Below are positions 22,900 to 32,503 of a stretch of 38,417 nucleotides of DNA, one piece after another. The stretch's first letter is position 1. Each line of letters opens with the position of its first letter. A model generated the notes under the pieces. That model saw only the letters and a program-made list of their open reading frames with translations, searched no databases and was not told where the DNA came from. Origin of the DNA: Bacteroidales bacterium (GTDB lineage: Bacteria > Bacteroidota > Bacteroidia > Bacteroidales > UBA10428). Made by a program: the position numbers and the translations under genes. Location: NCBI GenBank assembly GCA_016930375.1, contig JAFGGU010000104.1:1-38417 (forward strand), given 5' to 3'.

Positions 22900-23394
22900 A
22901 TGAAAACAAAATTCTTATTTACCGGTATCGGAATATATCTGATTTTTTCTTCTTGTGCAGGACAAAACACTTCCAGTCTCATCAGAAAAAATGAGAATAT
23001 AGCCAAATCATTCATTGAATATTTGAATGCACATGATGTTGACAAATTCATAACATTATTTGCTGAAAATTGTGTCTATGAAGAAATTGCATCAGGAAGA
23101 AGCTATAAAACCCGTGAAAAGATTGCTATTTATATCAGATCAACTCTATCAGGAATACCAGATACAAAATTTGAAACAGTTAATATTTTGGCCAAGGATA
23201 GTTTAGCAGTGGTTGAATGGATCTGGAAAGGAACTAACTCAGTAGGATGGACTGATATGGGACTTCCTGCGACTAATAAATATTTCGAACTGAGAGGTTT
23301 AACTATTATGGTAATAAAAAACGGACTCATTACACGAAACAGTGACTATTGGGACTGGAATTCATTCTTAATCGGGATTGGAGCCAAACAATAA
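22900..23394 (+). CDS. SnoaL-like NTF2-fold lipoprotein
   Basis: The protein has 164 residues. A lipoprotein signal ends IFSS before Cys19. The NTF2/SnoaL-like domain (about 30-158) contains FIEYLNAHDVDKFITLFAEN, EIASGRSYKTREKIA, and TDMGLPATNKYFELRG, with the WDWNSFL ending typical of SnoaL-type polyketide-cyclase-like proteins. No polyketide genes are nearby, so a generic binding or hydrolase role at the membrane is more likely. It follows another NTF2-like gene. Confidence 0.8.
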   Translation: MKTKFLFTGIGIYLIFSSCAGQNTSSLIRKNENIAKSFIEYLNAHDVDKFITLFAENCVYEEIASGRSYKTREKIAIYIRSTLSGIPDTKFETVNILAKDSLAVVEWIWKGTNSVGWTDMGLPATNKYFELRGLTIMVIKNGLITRNSDYWDWNSFLIGIGAKQ

Positions 23395-23585
23395 AAAAAA
23401 TGCTAGTTACACGGAGAAAATGGGTAAGTTGTTTGTCATGGTTTATGTTAAAGTCAGGAATTTAATAGGGCCAAATGCGGAAAATCACTACATGATATGT
23501 GGTCAGTTTATATTTTAGCATGAAAGCACAACTATCAATCCCTGATTAAATTTGTCGGTAACAACAAAAAGAGGCTGCAAAAAAG

Positions 23586-23713
23586 TCACAGTGCGTGAAA
23601 GGCGCTTTCCATCATCAGGAAGAAAGCCTGGGTCTCGGTGGAGGTTCCCGACCCGTCGAAACCCGGCGAACCGCATGCACCCTGGACAATTCCGTAATCA
23701 TCAATCTTTCCCC
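23586..23713 (-). pseudogene. 3' remnant of a GH88/105-like hydrolase gene
   Basis: Read on the minus strand, about 128 bp encode [16 protein letters not shown] and continue to QAFFLMMESAFHAL and a TGA stop. This is about 85 percent identical at DNA level to the 3' end of the intact gene at 35656-36726, including the stop position and the AAGTCACAG just beyond it. Most differences are at third codon positions, so the copy diverged as coding DNA before truncation. Everything upstream of its GKID codons is replaced by cheB, whose frame ends inside it. Confidence 0.85.
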
Positions 23714-24777
23714 AACCTGCAGACATGTTCTGCCATTTTTTCCAAAGGGAGCACGATAGTTGCGGCACCCAGTTTAATCGCCACTTTCGGCATACCAAAA
23801 ACCACACAGGAAGCCTCGTCCTGGGCAATGGTATAAGCCCCGGACTGTTTCATTTCCAGAAGGCCCTTTGCTCCATCATCACCCATGCCCGTCATGATGA
23901 TGCCGATGGCATTCGGACCGGCATATTTCGCGACTGAACGAAAAAGTACATCAACCGATGGTCTGTGCCGATTAACAAGCGGACCTTCATTGATTTCCAC
24001 ACAATAACGGGCCCCGGTTTTTCGGATCATCAGATGCTTATTGCCTGGTGCGATAATTGCTTTCCCCGGGGATACAATATCTCCCTGAACGCCCTCTTTG
24101 ACGGAAATGCGGCAGACTAAATTCAGTCGTTCAGCAAAAGAACGCGTAAATAACTCCGGCATATGTTGCACTATAACAATACCCGGACAATCGGGTGGCA
24201 TCTTTTCGAGGAACATCTGAATCGCACTGGTTCCGCCTGTTGAAGCACCTATAATAATCAGCTTATCCGTTGTTTCCTTCAATGAAACAGGGATTGAGGG
24301 CAAGGAAATAATTGAATCGGCCGACAATTTGGGTTGCGGGTTAAAAGGTTCCAAAAGAGCAGTCACTTTTTTGATTTTTGCTTCAGCAGCTGCTTTCACA
24401 GCATCGCAAATCCGAATGCGAGATTCTTCATAGAATTCCCTTGTAGCCATACTGGGTTTGGCAATTATCTCAACAGCCCCATACTCCAGCGCCTTGATTG
24501 ATGCTTCAGCGCCACTTGTGGTTAAACTTGAAATGATAATCACTGGGATGGGATGATAGGACATGAGTTTCTTCAGGAATGTCAGTCCGTTCATTCTGGG
24601 CATTTCAAGATCCAGGGTGATGACATCCGGGATCTCTTTTGCAATCTTCTTTGCAGCAATAACCGGATCTGCTGCAGTGGCAATAACATTAATTTCCGGA
24701 TCAAGATTGAGTATGTTCGATAATGTCTGCCTTACCAAAGCAGAATCGTCAACAATCAATACCTTTATTTTCTTCAT
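23701..24777 (-). CDS. cheB: CheB protein-glutamate methylesterase/deamidase
   Basis: The protein has 358 residues. The receiver domain (about 1-120) has VDDSALVRQ, phosphoacceptor Asp in [11 protein letters not shown], and AKPS. After a linker comes the methylesterase domain (about 165-355) with the catalytic Ser in GASTGGT, His in VQHMPELF, and Asp in [10 protein letters not shown]. It removes methyl groups from MCPs when phosphorylated by CheA. I start at ATG 24777, since the frame above it opens only with TTG. The last residues (LGKD) and the stop codon fall in sequence homologous to the glycosidase gene 3' end, read in another frame. The C terminus was therefore set by a recombination junction. 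It is the last gene of the chemosensory operon. Confidence 0.93.
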   Translation of the reverse strand: MKKIKVLIVDDSALVRQTLSNILNLDPEINVIATAADPVIAAKKIAKEIPDVITLDLEMPRMNGLTFLKKLMSYHPIPVIIISSLTTSGAEASIKALEYGAVEIIAKPSMATREFYEESRIRICDAVKAAAEAKIKKVTALLEPFNPQPKLSADSIISLPSIPVSLKETTDKLIIIGASTGGTSAIQMFLEKMPPDCPGIVIVQHMPELFTRSFAERLNLVCRISVKEGVQGDIVSPGKAIIAPGNKHLMIRKTGARYCVEINEGPLVNRHRPSVDVLFRSVAKYAGPNAIGIIMTGMGDDGAKGLLEMKQSGAYTIAQDEASCVVFGMPKVAIKLGAATIVLPLEKMAEHVCRLGKD

Positions 24778-24844
24778 AATTTTCAATCATGAATGAATCT
24801 CAGGAAAAATCGATAGGAATCCATGCTAAAGTGTTATAGATTAT

Positions 24845-25717
24845 TTAACGCTGGTGACCGGTTTTTATGAAAATAGTGGGTTTAATATGCGCCAAGGGCA
24901 GATTAAGACCGGCAATGGATTCGGAATGTCCCAGAAATAGGTATCCCCCAACGGATAAATGATGGCACAATTGCATGAGAATTCTGTATTGAACTTCTCT
25001 TTCAAAATAAATCAGAACATTTCTGCAGAATATGATATCAAATTTGCCGATCCCTTCGTACTCCTTTTCCAACAGATTGAGCTGTTGAAATATTACCTTG
25101 TTGCGAATTTCTGAGACAATCCGGAACTTGTGTTGGTAGGTATCCCTGCCCTTTTGCAGGTATTTAATACGATATTCAGCCGGTATCGGGGCAATTTTAT
25201 CGATGCCGTAAATACCAACCGTGGCATGTTGAAGAACGCTGTTTGAGATATCTGTTGCCAGAATATTATAATCAATGTTCTGGCGGATCTGACTAAATTT
25301 TTTTAAAAGCATGGCAATAGTGTATGGTTCTTCGCCACTTGAACATCCCGCACTCCAAACCGACAAGCTTTTCTTTCCGGTTCTGGCAGTATATTCATCT
25401 AACCCGTAAGATAAAAGATAATCAAAATGAATCGGCTCCCTGAAGAAATCGGTTTTATTTGTGCTGACCGCATCGATCATGCTGGGTAGTTCTTCCTGCT
25501 GGCCCCTGGACGAAAGAACAAAGTCGGTATACCCCTTAAAGTCCTTTATGCTTAACGCCTTGAGCCTTTTTTGCAGTCGGCTTTGCAGAAATGTCTTTTT
25601 ATGAGGAGGCATCTTAATGCCATACTGACTCATAATAAAACTGCCAAGCCTTTGAAATTCCCTGTCTCCGAGAACAACCGGCTGTAACAATTCAATTCTC
25701 TTCTCACTGATTTTCAT
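24845..25717 (-). CDS. cheR: CheR chemotaxis protein methyltransferase
   Basis: The protein has 290 residues. The N-terminal helical domain (about 15-75, SRLQKRLKALSIKDFKGY) precedes the SAM-binding domain: NKTDFFRE, VWSAGCSSGEEPYTIAMLL, LATDISNSVLQ, and FDIIFCRNVLIYF. CheR methylates glutamates on MCP signalling domains. I start at ATG 25717, which overlaps cheW by 14 bases; an upstream extension is possible but unlike the family. The distance to cheB is 67 bp. Confidence 0.94.
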   Translation of the reverse strand: MKISEKRIELLQPVVLGDREFQRLGSFIMSQYGIKMPPHKKTFLQSRLQKRLKALSIKDFKGYTDFVLSSRGQQEELPSMIDAVSTNKTDFFREPIHFDYLLSYGLDEYTARTGKKSLSVWSAGCSSGEEPYTIAMLLKKFSQIRQNIDYNILATDISNSVLQHATVGIYGIDKIAPIPAEYRIKYLQKGRDTYQHKFRIVSEIRNKVIFQQLNLLEKEYEGIGKFDIIFCRNVLIYFEREVQYRILMQLCHHLSVGGYLFLGHSESIAGLNLPLAHIKPTIFIKTGHQR

Positions 25718-26213
25718 GGATGTCCTTTGGCATATTCGAAACCTCACTGACTTCCGCCAGTTCGGATATACTTAGAACCCTGTCTACGTCAAGAACCATG
25801 GTGAATTTCCCGTTCATTTCGATGAAACCCTCGAGAAAATCAGGATTGTATTTTATTCCGATTTCAGGAACAGTCCGGATATCTTTGTATTCAAATTCAA
25901 TTACATCCGTCACTTCATCCACCAACAAACCCATTAGTACATGGTTGTCATTATTCATTACTTCAACCACAACCACCATATCACCATCAACTTCGTGTTG
26001 CATGAAATTGAATCTTTTCCGGAGGTTAATAACTGGCACGATGGCTCCCCGAAAATTCAGAATGCCCTTAACAAAATCAGAGGCGTTGGGAACATGGGTC
26101 AACTGATTCAGATGCATTATCTCAAGCACCCTGTTAACAATTATCGCAAAGTTTTCATTTCCGATGCTGAAATTGATGTAACTCTTCCTCTTTTCGATAT
26201 CTTGTGTTCTCAT
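25704..26213 (-). CDS. cheW: CheW coupling protein
   Basis: The 169-residue CheW domain fills the protein: INFSIGNENFAIIVNRVLEI, NASDFVKGILNFRGAIVPVINLRKRF, a middle MGLLVDEVTDVIEF and NPDFLEGFIEMNGKFTMVLDVDRVLS. It links receptors to CheA. It starts 8 bp after cheA and overlaps cheR, indicating one transcript. Confidence 0.95.
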   Translation of the reverse strand: MRTQDIEKRKSYINFSIGNENFAIIVNRVLEIMHLNQLTHVPNASDFVKGILNFRGAIVPVINLRKRFNFMQHEVDGDMVVVVEVMNNDNHVLMGLLVDEVTDVIEFEYKDIRTVPEIGIKYNPDFLEGFIEMNGKFTMVLDVDRVLSISELAEVSEVSNMPKDIHENQ

Positions 26214-26221
26214 GTTATTTC

Positions 26222-28255
26222 TTAATTTAAAACTGACTGATTAAATAAATAATTGGTATCCAATACCAATGCCAGGTTACCGTCAACCAAGATACTACCG
26301 CCTGAAAAATACGGCTGATTTATGAATAATTCTCCAAGTGGTTTAATGACTGCCTGTTGTTCTCCTATGATATCATCAACGACAATTGCATATCTTGTGT
26401 TAAACTTATTCAAAATGATTACCATTTCTTCAGGATTGTTGTGGAGGGGAAAATTGAACTTCTGGCGCAATGATATGAAGGGCACCATGTTGTTTTTATA
26501 CTGCAGGTAATTACTGTTTTTCAGATATAAATTATTCCGGCTTTCCATATAGCAGTATTCAACCTCCAACAGGGGTATCAGAACATGTGAATCATTAACC
26601 TTTAGCATCAGGGTGTCTATTATCGAGAGGGTTGTCGGCAGCTTCATGGTGATGGAAGTCCCAAGGTCTTTCTCTGTTTCTATTATGAGACTGCCGCCTA
26701 TGGCATTCAGTTCCTTTCTGACTACATCCATACCTACACCGCGTCCGGATACAATACTGACATTCTCACTTGTAGTAAATCCGGGCTCCATGATCAGATT
26801 TAACAGTTCCTGATCGGTTACAGACTGGTCAGGTGTTATATATCCCTTAAGAATAGCACGCTCTCTGATTTTTTCGAGATTGATCCCGCGTCCGTCATCG
26901 TGAATCTGAATGATCACATTGGCGCCAGAATAGAAGGCGGCGATTTTCAATATGCCTTTATCGGTCTTTCCTTTCTGCAACCTTTCCTGCGGCGATTCAA
27001 TGCCATGATCGATACTGTTGCGTATGATATGCATTAGGGGACTCTCGATGGACCTCAACACTGATTTATCAATTTCCGTTTCCTGACCTTCAAGTACTAA
27101 TAAGACCTTCTTGCCAAGGTCTTCAGACAAGTCCCTCACTTGTCTGTTAAATCTGTTCAGCAATGTTCCCACGGGAATTAATCTGAGATCCAGTGCATTG
27201 ATCCGAAATCTCTTGGTGAGTTTTTCTACATTCTCAATGAGGTTATTCAATTGTAGATCCTTGAGTCGTATTGCATGCGCATCAAGCGCTGCGGTTGAGA
27301 TAACCAGTTCGCTGACAAGATTCAACAATTCATCAAGCTTTTGCGACGATACATTGATGGTGCCATCTTTGCCCGGCTTTGAATGATTGAATGATTTTCC
27401 CCCTGACTCCTCATTAGGATTTACCCCAGGCGTGTTCGCCCCGGCAGATATATCCGCATCCTCTTTCAAATCCCTGGTACATTCAAGCAAATGATCCGTC
27501 AGTGAGGCTTCCGAATTGTAATGCTGCTGAAAAAAAACCAGCATTGACGGATCATTGGCGGAATCTTCCTTTATCTCATTTATGCAGTATTCATCATCAT
27601 CATAAAAAAGAAATACTTCACCCATTTCATTGATGGTAAGTGAGGTAAATAGGTATATCTCCCAGGCAGTCTGACAAAACTTCATAGATTTTTGCGCTTC
27701 CCATGGCGTTTCATTTTCATGGGCTATAATTTTTGTTTTACCCGATGCCTGAATCTCGTCGATTACTTTGTCGGGATTTAGTCCACGCTCAAAAACCTGT
27801 TTGTCAGGTGTAAAAAGTATACAAAACAGCCTTTGATCCGAAGGCTTTCCGGATATAACCTCAACAGGACCAGCAGCAGTTATATTCTGTGATTCAGCGT
27901 ATTTATCTGAAAGTTGTTTCAAAAAATCCTGGTTCAATGCTGTGGATGGGTTCTTATCAAGCATGGACATAAGAATATCCCTGGCCTTAAGGGTGTCATC
28001 AATGAGCTCTTTAGAGACACTGATCTTTCCTGCTCTGATCTGATCAAAAATGCTTTCGAATTCGTGGGCAACATATTGCATGTTTTCAAATCCATACATG
28101 CGGGCAGCCCCTTTCAGGTTATGCATAACCCGAAAGATATTGTCAGTTATCTTACGATCACCGGGCGTTTTCTCAAGAAGCAACAAGTCACTTTCAAGCT
28201 GATAAAGCAACTCCCGGGCTTCATCGATAAAGCTGTTTACAAATTCATTCATCAT
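26222..28255 (-). CDS. cheA: CheA chemotaxis histidine kinase
   Basis: The protein has 677 residues. The P1 Hpt domain has phosphoacceptor His45 in VMHNLKGAARM. A P2-like region spans about 145-235 (LFCILFTPDKQVFERG). The P3 dimer helices lie around 295-360 (LNLVSELVISTAA). The P4 kinase domain follows with N box HIIRNSIDHGIES, G1 DDGRGINL and G2 GRGVGMDVV. The P5 CheW-like domain (about 535-675) ends the protein. It phosphorylates CheY and CheB and, plausibly, other receivers encoded here. The start overlaps the cheY stop by 4 bases. A second ATG three bases in is equally possible. Confidence 0.96.
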   Translation of the reverse strand: MMNEFVNSFIDEARELLYQLESDLLLLEKTPGDRKITDNIFRVMHNLKGAARMYGFENMQYVAHEFESIFDQIRAGKISVSKELIDDTLKARDILMSMLDKNPSTALNQDFLKQLSDKYAESQNITAAGPVEVISGKPSDQRLFCILFTPDKQVFERGLNPDKVIDEIQASGKTKIIAHENETPWEAQKSMKFCQTAWEIYLFTSLTINEMGEVFLFYDDDEYCINEIKEDSANDPSMLVFFQQHYNSEASLTDHLLECTRDLKEDADISAGANTPGVNPNEESGGKSFNHSKPGKDGTINVSSQKLDELLNLVSELVISTAALDAHAIRLKDLQLNNLIENVEKLTKRFRINALDLRLIPVGTLLNRFNRQVRDLSEDLGKKVLLVLEGQETEIDKSVLRSIESPLMHIIRNSIDHGIESPQERLQKGKTDKGILKIAAFYSGANVIIQIHDDGRGINLEKIRERAILKGYITPDQSVTDQELLNLIMEPGFTTSENVSIVSGRGVGMDVVRKELNAIGGSLIIETEKDLGTSITMKLPTTLSIIDTLMLKVNDSHVLIPLLEVEYCYMESRNNLYLKNSNYLQYKNNMVPFISLRQKFNFPLHNNPEEMVIILNKFNTRYAIVVDDIIGEQQAVIKPLGELFINQPYFSGGSILVDGNLALVLDTNYLFNQSVLN

Positions 28256-28617
28256 GAGAGTATTCTTTGTATCTGGCTTTTAAACTCAGTTATTTCGAAA
28301 GGCTTTTTTACCCAACCTGTTATCTTGGCTTCTTTGGCCCTTTTTTGCTTTTCGGTATTTGTTTCTGTTGAAAGTACCAGGATGGGTATGTACCTGTATT
28401 CATCCTTACTCCGGATAAATTCAACCAGGGATGCACCATCCATGAATGGCATATTGTAATCGGTGATCACCAGATCAATCCTGCTTCCGTTAAAGAATCT
28501 CAATGCTTCTCTTCCATCCGCTGCTTCATCAACCAGGTAACCCATACCTTCGAGCGTTTTTTTTATTATCTGTCTTGAGGTGTTGAAGTCCTCCACAACG
28601 ATTATCCGCTTTTTCAT
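28252..28617 (-). CDS. cheY: CheY-type single-domain response regulator
   Basis: The 121-residue protein is a lone receiver: VVEDFNTSR with the acidic pocket, phosphoacceptor Asp in VITDYNMPFMDG, the Thr region LVLSTETN, and Lys in GWVKKPF. The position beside cheA and the LSTETN/VKKPF features match the CheY group. I start at ATG 28617; the frame above opens with TTG at 28638. No flagellar motor is encoded nearby, so the output is unknown. Gliding, pili or another target is possible. Confidence 0.92.
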   Translation of the reverse strand: MKKRIIVVEDFNTSRQIIKKTLEGMGYLVDEAADGREALRFFNGSRIDLVITDYNMPFMDGASLVEFIRSKDEYRYIPILVLSTETNTEKQKRAKEAKITGWVKKPFEITEFKSQIQRILS

Positions 28618-28670
28618 TTCCGTCTGTTTTTTATTCAATGATTTGAAATTAAAATAGAAGTAACTTGATT

Positions 28671-30716
28671 TCAGAAACTTTCAAAACTCGAATCCAGAGA
28701 TGATATGGCCTTCGTTTGCTTAGGATTGTTTGTTTTCCTGCTTTTCGAAGATCCTGGTTTCATGCTCCATATTTTATCTTTTGCATCGGTGGTAAACAGA
28801 TGTTCTGGTTTTACCGATTCTTCCTGAATTTTGAAATAGGTGATAAGCTCTTTGAGCTTCTCAGCCTGTCCGGTCATCTGTTCTGCACTGGAAGACATTT
28901 CCTCAGAGGCGGTCGCATTCTGCTGCGTAACATTGTTTAATTGCTGCATGGCGCTGTTCACTTGTTCAGCTCCGGAGCTCTGCTCAGTGCTCGCTGCAGA
29001 AATTTCCTGTATCAGTCCGGTCGTTTTTTCAATCTGGGGAATGATATTGTTAAGCAAACTGGTAGCTTCTTCCGTGATAATTACACTATTATTTGAAAGG
29101 TTGTTTATTTCATCTGCCGCAGCTTTGCTGCGTTCAGCGAGCTTTCTGACCTCAGCAGCAACAACCGCAAAACCACGACCGTGCTCACCTGCCCGCGCTG
29201 CTTCAACAGCAGCGTTCAGTGCAAGAATATTTGTCTGAAATGCGATATCATTAATAATCCTTATTTTATCCGCAATGTTTTTAATGGAAACCATACTGTC
29301 CTGTGAGGCTTTCAGCACCTGTCTGGCATCCTGGGCCACAGTAATGGCAATTTTTTCGGTTTGAATTGCGTTATGCGTGTTTTGCTCAATATTGGCCGCC
29401 ATTTGCTCCATGGTGGAGGACACTTCCTCGGATGAGGAAGCCAGTTCCGTTGCACCGGACGACAGTTGCTGTGCAGTGGAATTGATCTGATAGCTTGCTT
29501 CTGCAATGTTATTACTGGCCCGCTGTAGTTCCTGCACCATATTCGTCAGTTTTGTTTTCATGGTGTTCAGCGATTCCTGCAGTGTGCCCAGTTCATCTTT
29601 ACGGTCAACCTCAATGTTTGCGGTAAGATTCCCCTCAGCAATTTGTTTTGCCAGATCAACCGAGTTGGAAATGGGTTTGATAAAACTACCGGCCTGGGTG
29701 AAAACCAAAAAGGCAAGTATGACCAAACCAGCCAAACCTGTTACCACCGCCCTGAAAAACACCTTGTCTGCATCCTTCAATGTTTCGTTTTTCCGCACAA
29801 CCGTGCACAATGACCAGGGAGTGTCTGAATGGCCAATTTTTATTGGCGTTACACAGGTGAAAAGTTCTGCATTAAATTGTTCTGAAAAAGAATTTACATT
29901 TTTCATCCCCCCGTTTTTAATGGTAGAAAGTATTTGATTGCCGGCAAAATCAAAGTTCTCCGAAAAATTCCCTCCAATCTTTTCCTCTTTATTATAAGCT
30001 GCAATAACACCTTCATTGGAGACCAGCATACCAAATCCTGTTTCATATAACTTAATACTGCCGGTGATCTTGGATAATTCCTTCAGATCAAGATCAATTC
30101 CAATGACACCAAGCGTCTTTCCGTTTTCAACAATCGGAACCGCAATGGTGGTTTCGAAATACACTTCCGCTGAATCTTCGGTATATGAATAGTAATAAGG
30201 TTCAAGAATTACCTCTTTCTGTGTTTTCGCAGGAATTGCATAGTAATCTTCACTGTACTGCTCAACTCCGCCTTTTTCGCTCATGATTTGACCTTTATTC
30301 TTGTATAGGGAAACGTTATAATGTCCTTCTTCATCATACAACGGCAATCCTTTATAGGCCAGGTCATTACCGTCGAGAGCATTTTTCTCCCACATGGTCC
30401 ATACAGCCAGGAAGTTATCGTTTTTTTCAAGGGTTTCCCGCAGTAATCTGCTATAATAGGTTCGGTTCCTATTGCCCGACAGGCGCAATGCATTAAAGCT
30501 GTTTGCCAGGTTCCGGGCTGACTCAACAGGCAGGTTAAGGAACTGCTGCACCTGTGCTGATTTTTCCAGTGATTGACTTATGCTCATCGCATTTGCCACT
30601 TTCACCGCGTTCTTCCTGTTTGATAAAGTGATAACCAGAATGGTCAAGGCATAAATTAACAATGTAAATCCAAGTATGCTTACTAACATTTTAGTTTTCA
30701 AACTATTCCATTTCAT
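28671..30716 (-). CDS. methyl-accepting chemotaxis protein with dCache-like sensor
   Basis: The protein has 681 residues. TM1 (about 10-32) and TM2 (about 318-340) flank a large periplasmic domain of dCache type (about 40-310; [49 protein letters not shown]). Next come a HAMP domain (about 340-395) and the signalling coiled coil (about 410-620), with a hairpin tip near [10 protein letters not shown] and [23 protein letters not shown]. The C terminus is a 45-residue flexible basic tail ending SFESF, which resembles the pentapeptide that tethers CheR or CheB. The ligand is unknown; dCache domains often bind small organic acids, amino acids or quaternary amines. Confidence 0.93.
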   Translation of the reverse strand: MKWNSLKTKMLVSILGFTLLIYALTILVITLSNRKNAVKVANAMSISQSLEKSAQVQQFLNLPVESARNLANSFNALRLSGNRNRTYYSRLLRETLEKNDNFLAVWTMWEKNALDGNDLAYKGLPLYDEEGHYNVSLYKNKGQIMSEKGGVEQYSEDYYAIPAKTQKEVILEPYYYSYTEDSAEVYFETTIAVPIVENGKTLGVIGIDLDLKELSKITGSIKLYETGFGMLVSNEGVIAAYNKEEKIGGNFSENFDFAGNQILSTIKNGGMKNVNSFSEQFNAELFTCVTPIKIGHSDTPWSLCTVVRKNETLKDADKVFFRAVVTGLAGLVILAFLVFTQAGSFIKPISNSVDLAKQIAEGNLTANIEVDRKDELGTLQESLNTMKTKLTNMVQELQRASNNIAEASYQINSTAQQLSSGATELASSSEEVSSTMEQMAANIEQNTHNAIQTEKIAITVAQDARQVLKASQDSMVSIKNIADKIRIINDIAFQTNILALNAAVEAARAGEHGRGFAVVAAEVRKLAERSKAAADEINNLSNNSVIITEEATSLLNNIIPQIEKTTGLIQEISAASTEQSSGAEQVNSAMQQLNNVTQQNATASEEMSSSAEQMTGQAEKLKELITYFKIQEESVKPEHLFTTDAKDKIWSMKPGSSKSRKTNNPKQTKAISSLDSSFESF

Positions 30717-30739
30717 TTTATTATGAATTAAATGTTGTA

Positions 30740-31879
30740 TTAATTTGTTAATGCTGTTCTACCGGTTTTAAAATACTGGGTTATTCTGGTCAGTTGATTG
30801 GCATGTTGAGCCAGATTTCCGGCACTCGATGCCATTTCCTCGGCGCTCTGGGCATTTTTCTGGGTAAGCACATTCAATTCCTGCAAAGCATTATTTATCT
30901 GGCTGGTCCCGATGTTTTGCTCCTGGCTGGCGTGGGTAATCTCCTGAATAAGACCGGTTGTTTTTTCCATGAGGGGAACAATGCTTATTAACTGCTCACT
31001 GGCCTCTCCCGATATTTTTACTCCTTTTTTAGAAACTACCTCGATGGTATCGGCGGCATCCTTGCTTTGTGTGGCAAGTCTTCTGACTTCAGCAGCCACC
31101 ACGGCAAAACCTTTGCCGTATTCCCCTGCTCTGGCCGCTTCAACCGCTGCGTTAAGCGATAATAAATTGGTTTGCAGCGCAATATCATTTATAACCTTGA
31201 TTTTGTCCACCACTTCATTCATGGCCTTCAAGGCAAACAATGCAGAATCATTGCCCTTTTTAACACTCTGGTTGGCATCAATTGCTATTCTTTCTGTTTG
31301 TTCTGCATTGTTAGAGTTGTTTTCAATATTGGCAGCCATTTCCTCCATCGATGAGGAAATCTCTTCGAGGGAAGTTGCCTGTTGGCTGGCACCGCTTGCA
31401 AGTTGCTGTGAAGTTGAATTCATCTGGTTGCCCAGGGCCGAAATCTCATCTGCGCTTACTTGTATGCCATGAATAATCTCTTTCAGGTTTTCAGACAGTT
31501 TGCTGATCGACCGGGCCAGTTTTCCCAGCTCATCATTACGGTTTACAAGCGATTCTGAAATGGTGATTTCCAACTCACCTTTGGCTAAACTCTCAACGTT
31601 CTGAATAGAACTGTCAAATGGTTTGCGTATTAGCCGGTACACGAGATATCCCATAAAGATGGTAACCATTAAACCCATAGGTAGCGAAATATACTGCGGA
31701 TACTTTTCCGGGAACGCATCTGTCATCTTTGTGTTGGCTATGATAAAGAATATATCAATTACCCAAAGCATGGCTATTTTAAAAAGCACTGAATGGCGAA
31801 AAAGTAAATGAAGCATAACAATCGAAACCGGAATCCCAATTCCGAAAGTGATCAATGTCTGAATTATTGTCTGATTCAT
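30740..31879 (-). CDS. short methyl-accepting protein without a periplasmic sensor domain
   Basis: The protein has 379 residues. Three hydrophobic segments (about 7-27, 33-50, 66-84) with short loops are followed by a HAMP-like segment (about 86-140) and an MCP signalling domain (about 150-370) with [22 protein letters not shown] and KDAADTIE. There is no room for an external ligand domain, so the signal may be intramembrane, energetic or transferred from the neighbouring MCP. It ends TGRTALTN, without a tether-like pentapeptide. It lies 23 bp upstream of the dCache MCP gene. Confidence 0.9.
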   Translation of the reverse strand: MNQTIIQTLITFGIGIPVSIVMLHLLFRHSVLFKIAMLWVIDIFFIIANTKMTDAFPEKYPQYISLPMGLMVTIFMGYLVYRLIRKPFDSSIQNVESLAKGELEITISESLVNRNDELGKLARSISKLSENLKEIIHGIQVSADEISALGNQMNSTSQQLASGASQQATSLEEISSSMEEMAANIENNSNNAEQTERIAIDANQSVKKGNDSALFALKAMNEVVDKIKVINDIALQTNLLSLNAAVEAARAGEYGKGFAVVAAEVRRLATQSKDAADTIEVVSKKGVKISGEASEQLISIVPLMEKTTGLIQEITHASQEQNIGTSQINNALQELNVLTQKNAQSAEEMASSAGNLAQHANQLTRITQYFKTGRTALTN

Positions 31880-31945
31880 ATTCTTAGAATTAAATTGTTG
31901 TTTATTGTATGATATAATACATCTTGCTTTTTAATCAATCCGGTT

Positions 31946-32356
31946 TTAAATGATTCGTATATCGGGAAATACGATATCATTTCTCAGAACACGGTCCATA
32001 ACCTGGTGAAGATTCTCAGCCACTTTATTTTTGCTTACAAATCCCCGAAAACCTGCCTCTATCAGTTGTTTTATGTAAACATTATCATGATACAGGGTAA
32101 TGGCAATGAGTTTCAGCTTAGCATCAAGGAAGTTGAGTTTTCTGGCTGTTTCAATGCCATTTAAACCGGGCATTTCAATATCCAGCAATATCAGGTCTGG
32201 ACGATACCTACTGATGTCTTCCAGCAGGGACTGACCCGAATGATAACATGCAACGATCTCGTAATCAATAGCTTTTTTCAGGTAAGTAACTATTCCTTCG
32301 AGAAAAGTTGGGTTGTCATCCACGATGATGATTTGGGCTTTCCTTTTCATACCCAT
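31946..32356 (-). CDS. stand-alone NarL-type receiver protein
   Basis: The 136-residue protein is a receiver domain only: IIVDDNPTFLEG, phosphoacceptor Asp in LLDIEMPGLNG, ITLYHDN, and the Lys in FVSKNK. The sequence resembles the receivers of LuxR/NarL-type regulators (EAGFRGFVSKNKVAENL), but the HTH domain is absent and only VFPDIRII follows. The stop is a clean codon, with no HTH remnant downstream. It may be a phosphate sink or protein-interaction switch linking the NarX-like kinase and the chemosensory system. Confidence 0.88.
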   Translation of the reverse strand: MGMKRKAQIIIVDDNPTFLEGIVTYLKKAIDYEIVACYHSGQSLLEDISRYRPDLILLDIEMPGLNGIETARKLNFLDAKLKLIAITLYHDNVYIKQLIEAGFRGFVSKNKVAENLHQVMDRVLRNDIVFPDIRII

Positions 32357-32410
32357 ATTAACGAAGCCGGGGGAATTGGGGTATCAGGTCATTCCCGCAA
32401 AACACACAGG

Positions 32411-32453
32411 GAGAACCCTAAAAGAACTAAGGGAAAACCCTTAGATGGTTCTC
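32411..32453 (-). promoter_or_regulatory. nested hairpin between the two response regulators
   Basis: An outer stem GAGAACC (32411-32417) / GGTTCTC (32447-32453) encloses a perfect inner hairpin CTAAGGG-AAAA-CCCTTAG (32427-32444). It lies in the 147-bp gap between the LuxR-type regulator and the lone receiver. There is no clear U-tract on the minus strand, so it could attenuate or stabilise the polycistronic message rather than terminate it. Confidence 0.5.
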
Positions 32454-32503
32454 ACACAATTTTAAAAGTCTGACGCAAAAGATAAGTTACAAAGCAGATC
32501 CCG

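Noticed and set aside
15266..23400. Integron cassette array, given single genes separated by short repeats and a toxin-antitoxin pair
   Set aside because: A GTTAGAC-like core occurs at 22227, but the repeats do not have paired R and L boxes in attC order, do not follow each gene, and no integrase is visible.
23586..23828. An 80-residue minus-strand reading frame as a separate gene
   Set aside because: Its first half is an out-of-frame reading of cheB and its second half is the glycosidase remnant. It has no independent start or upstream signals.
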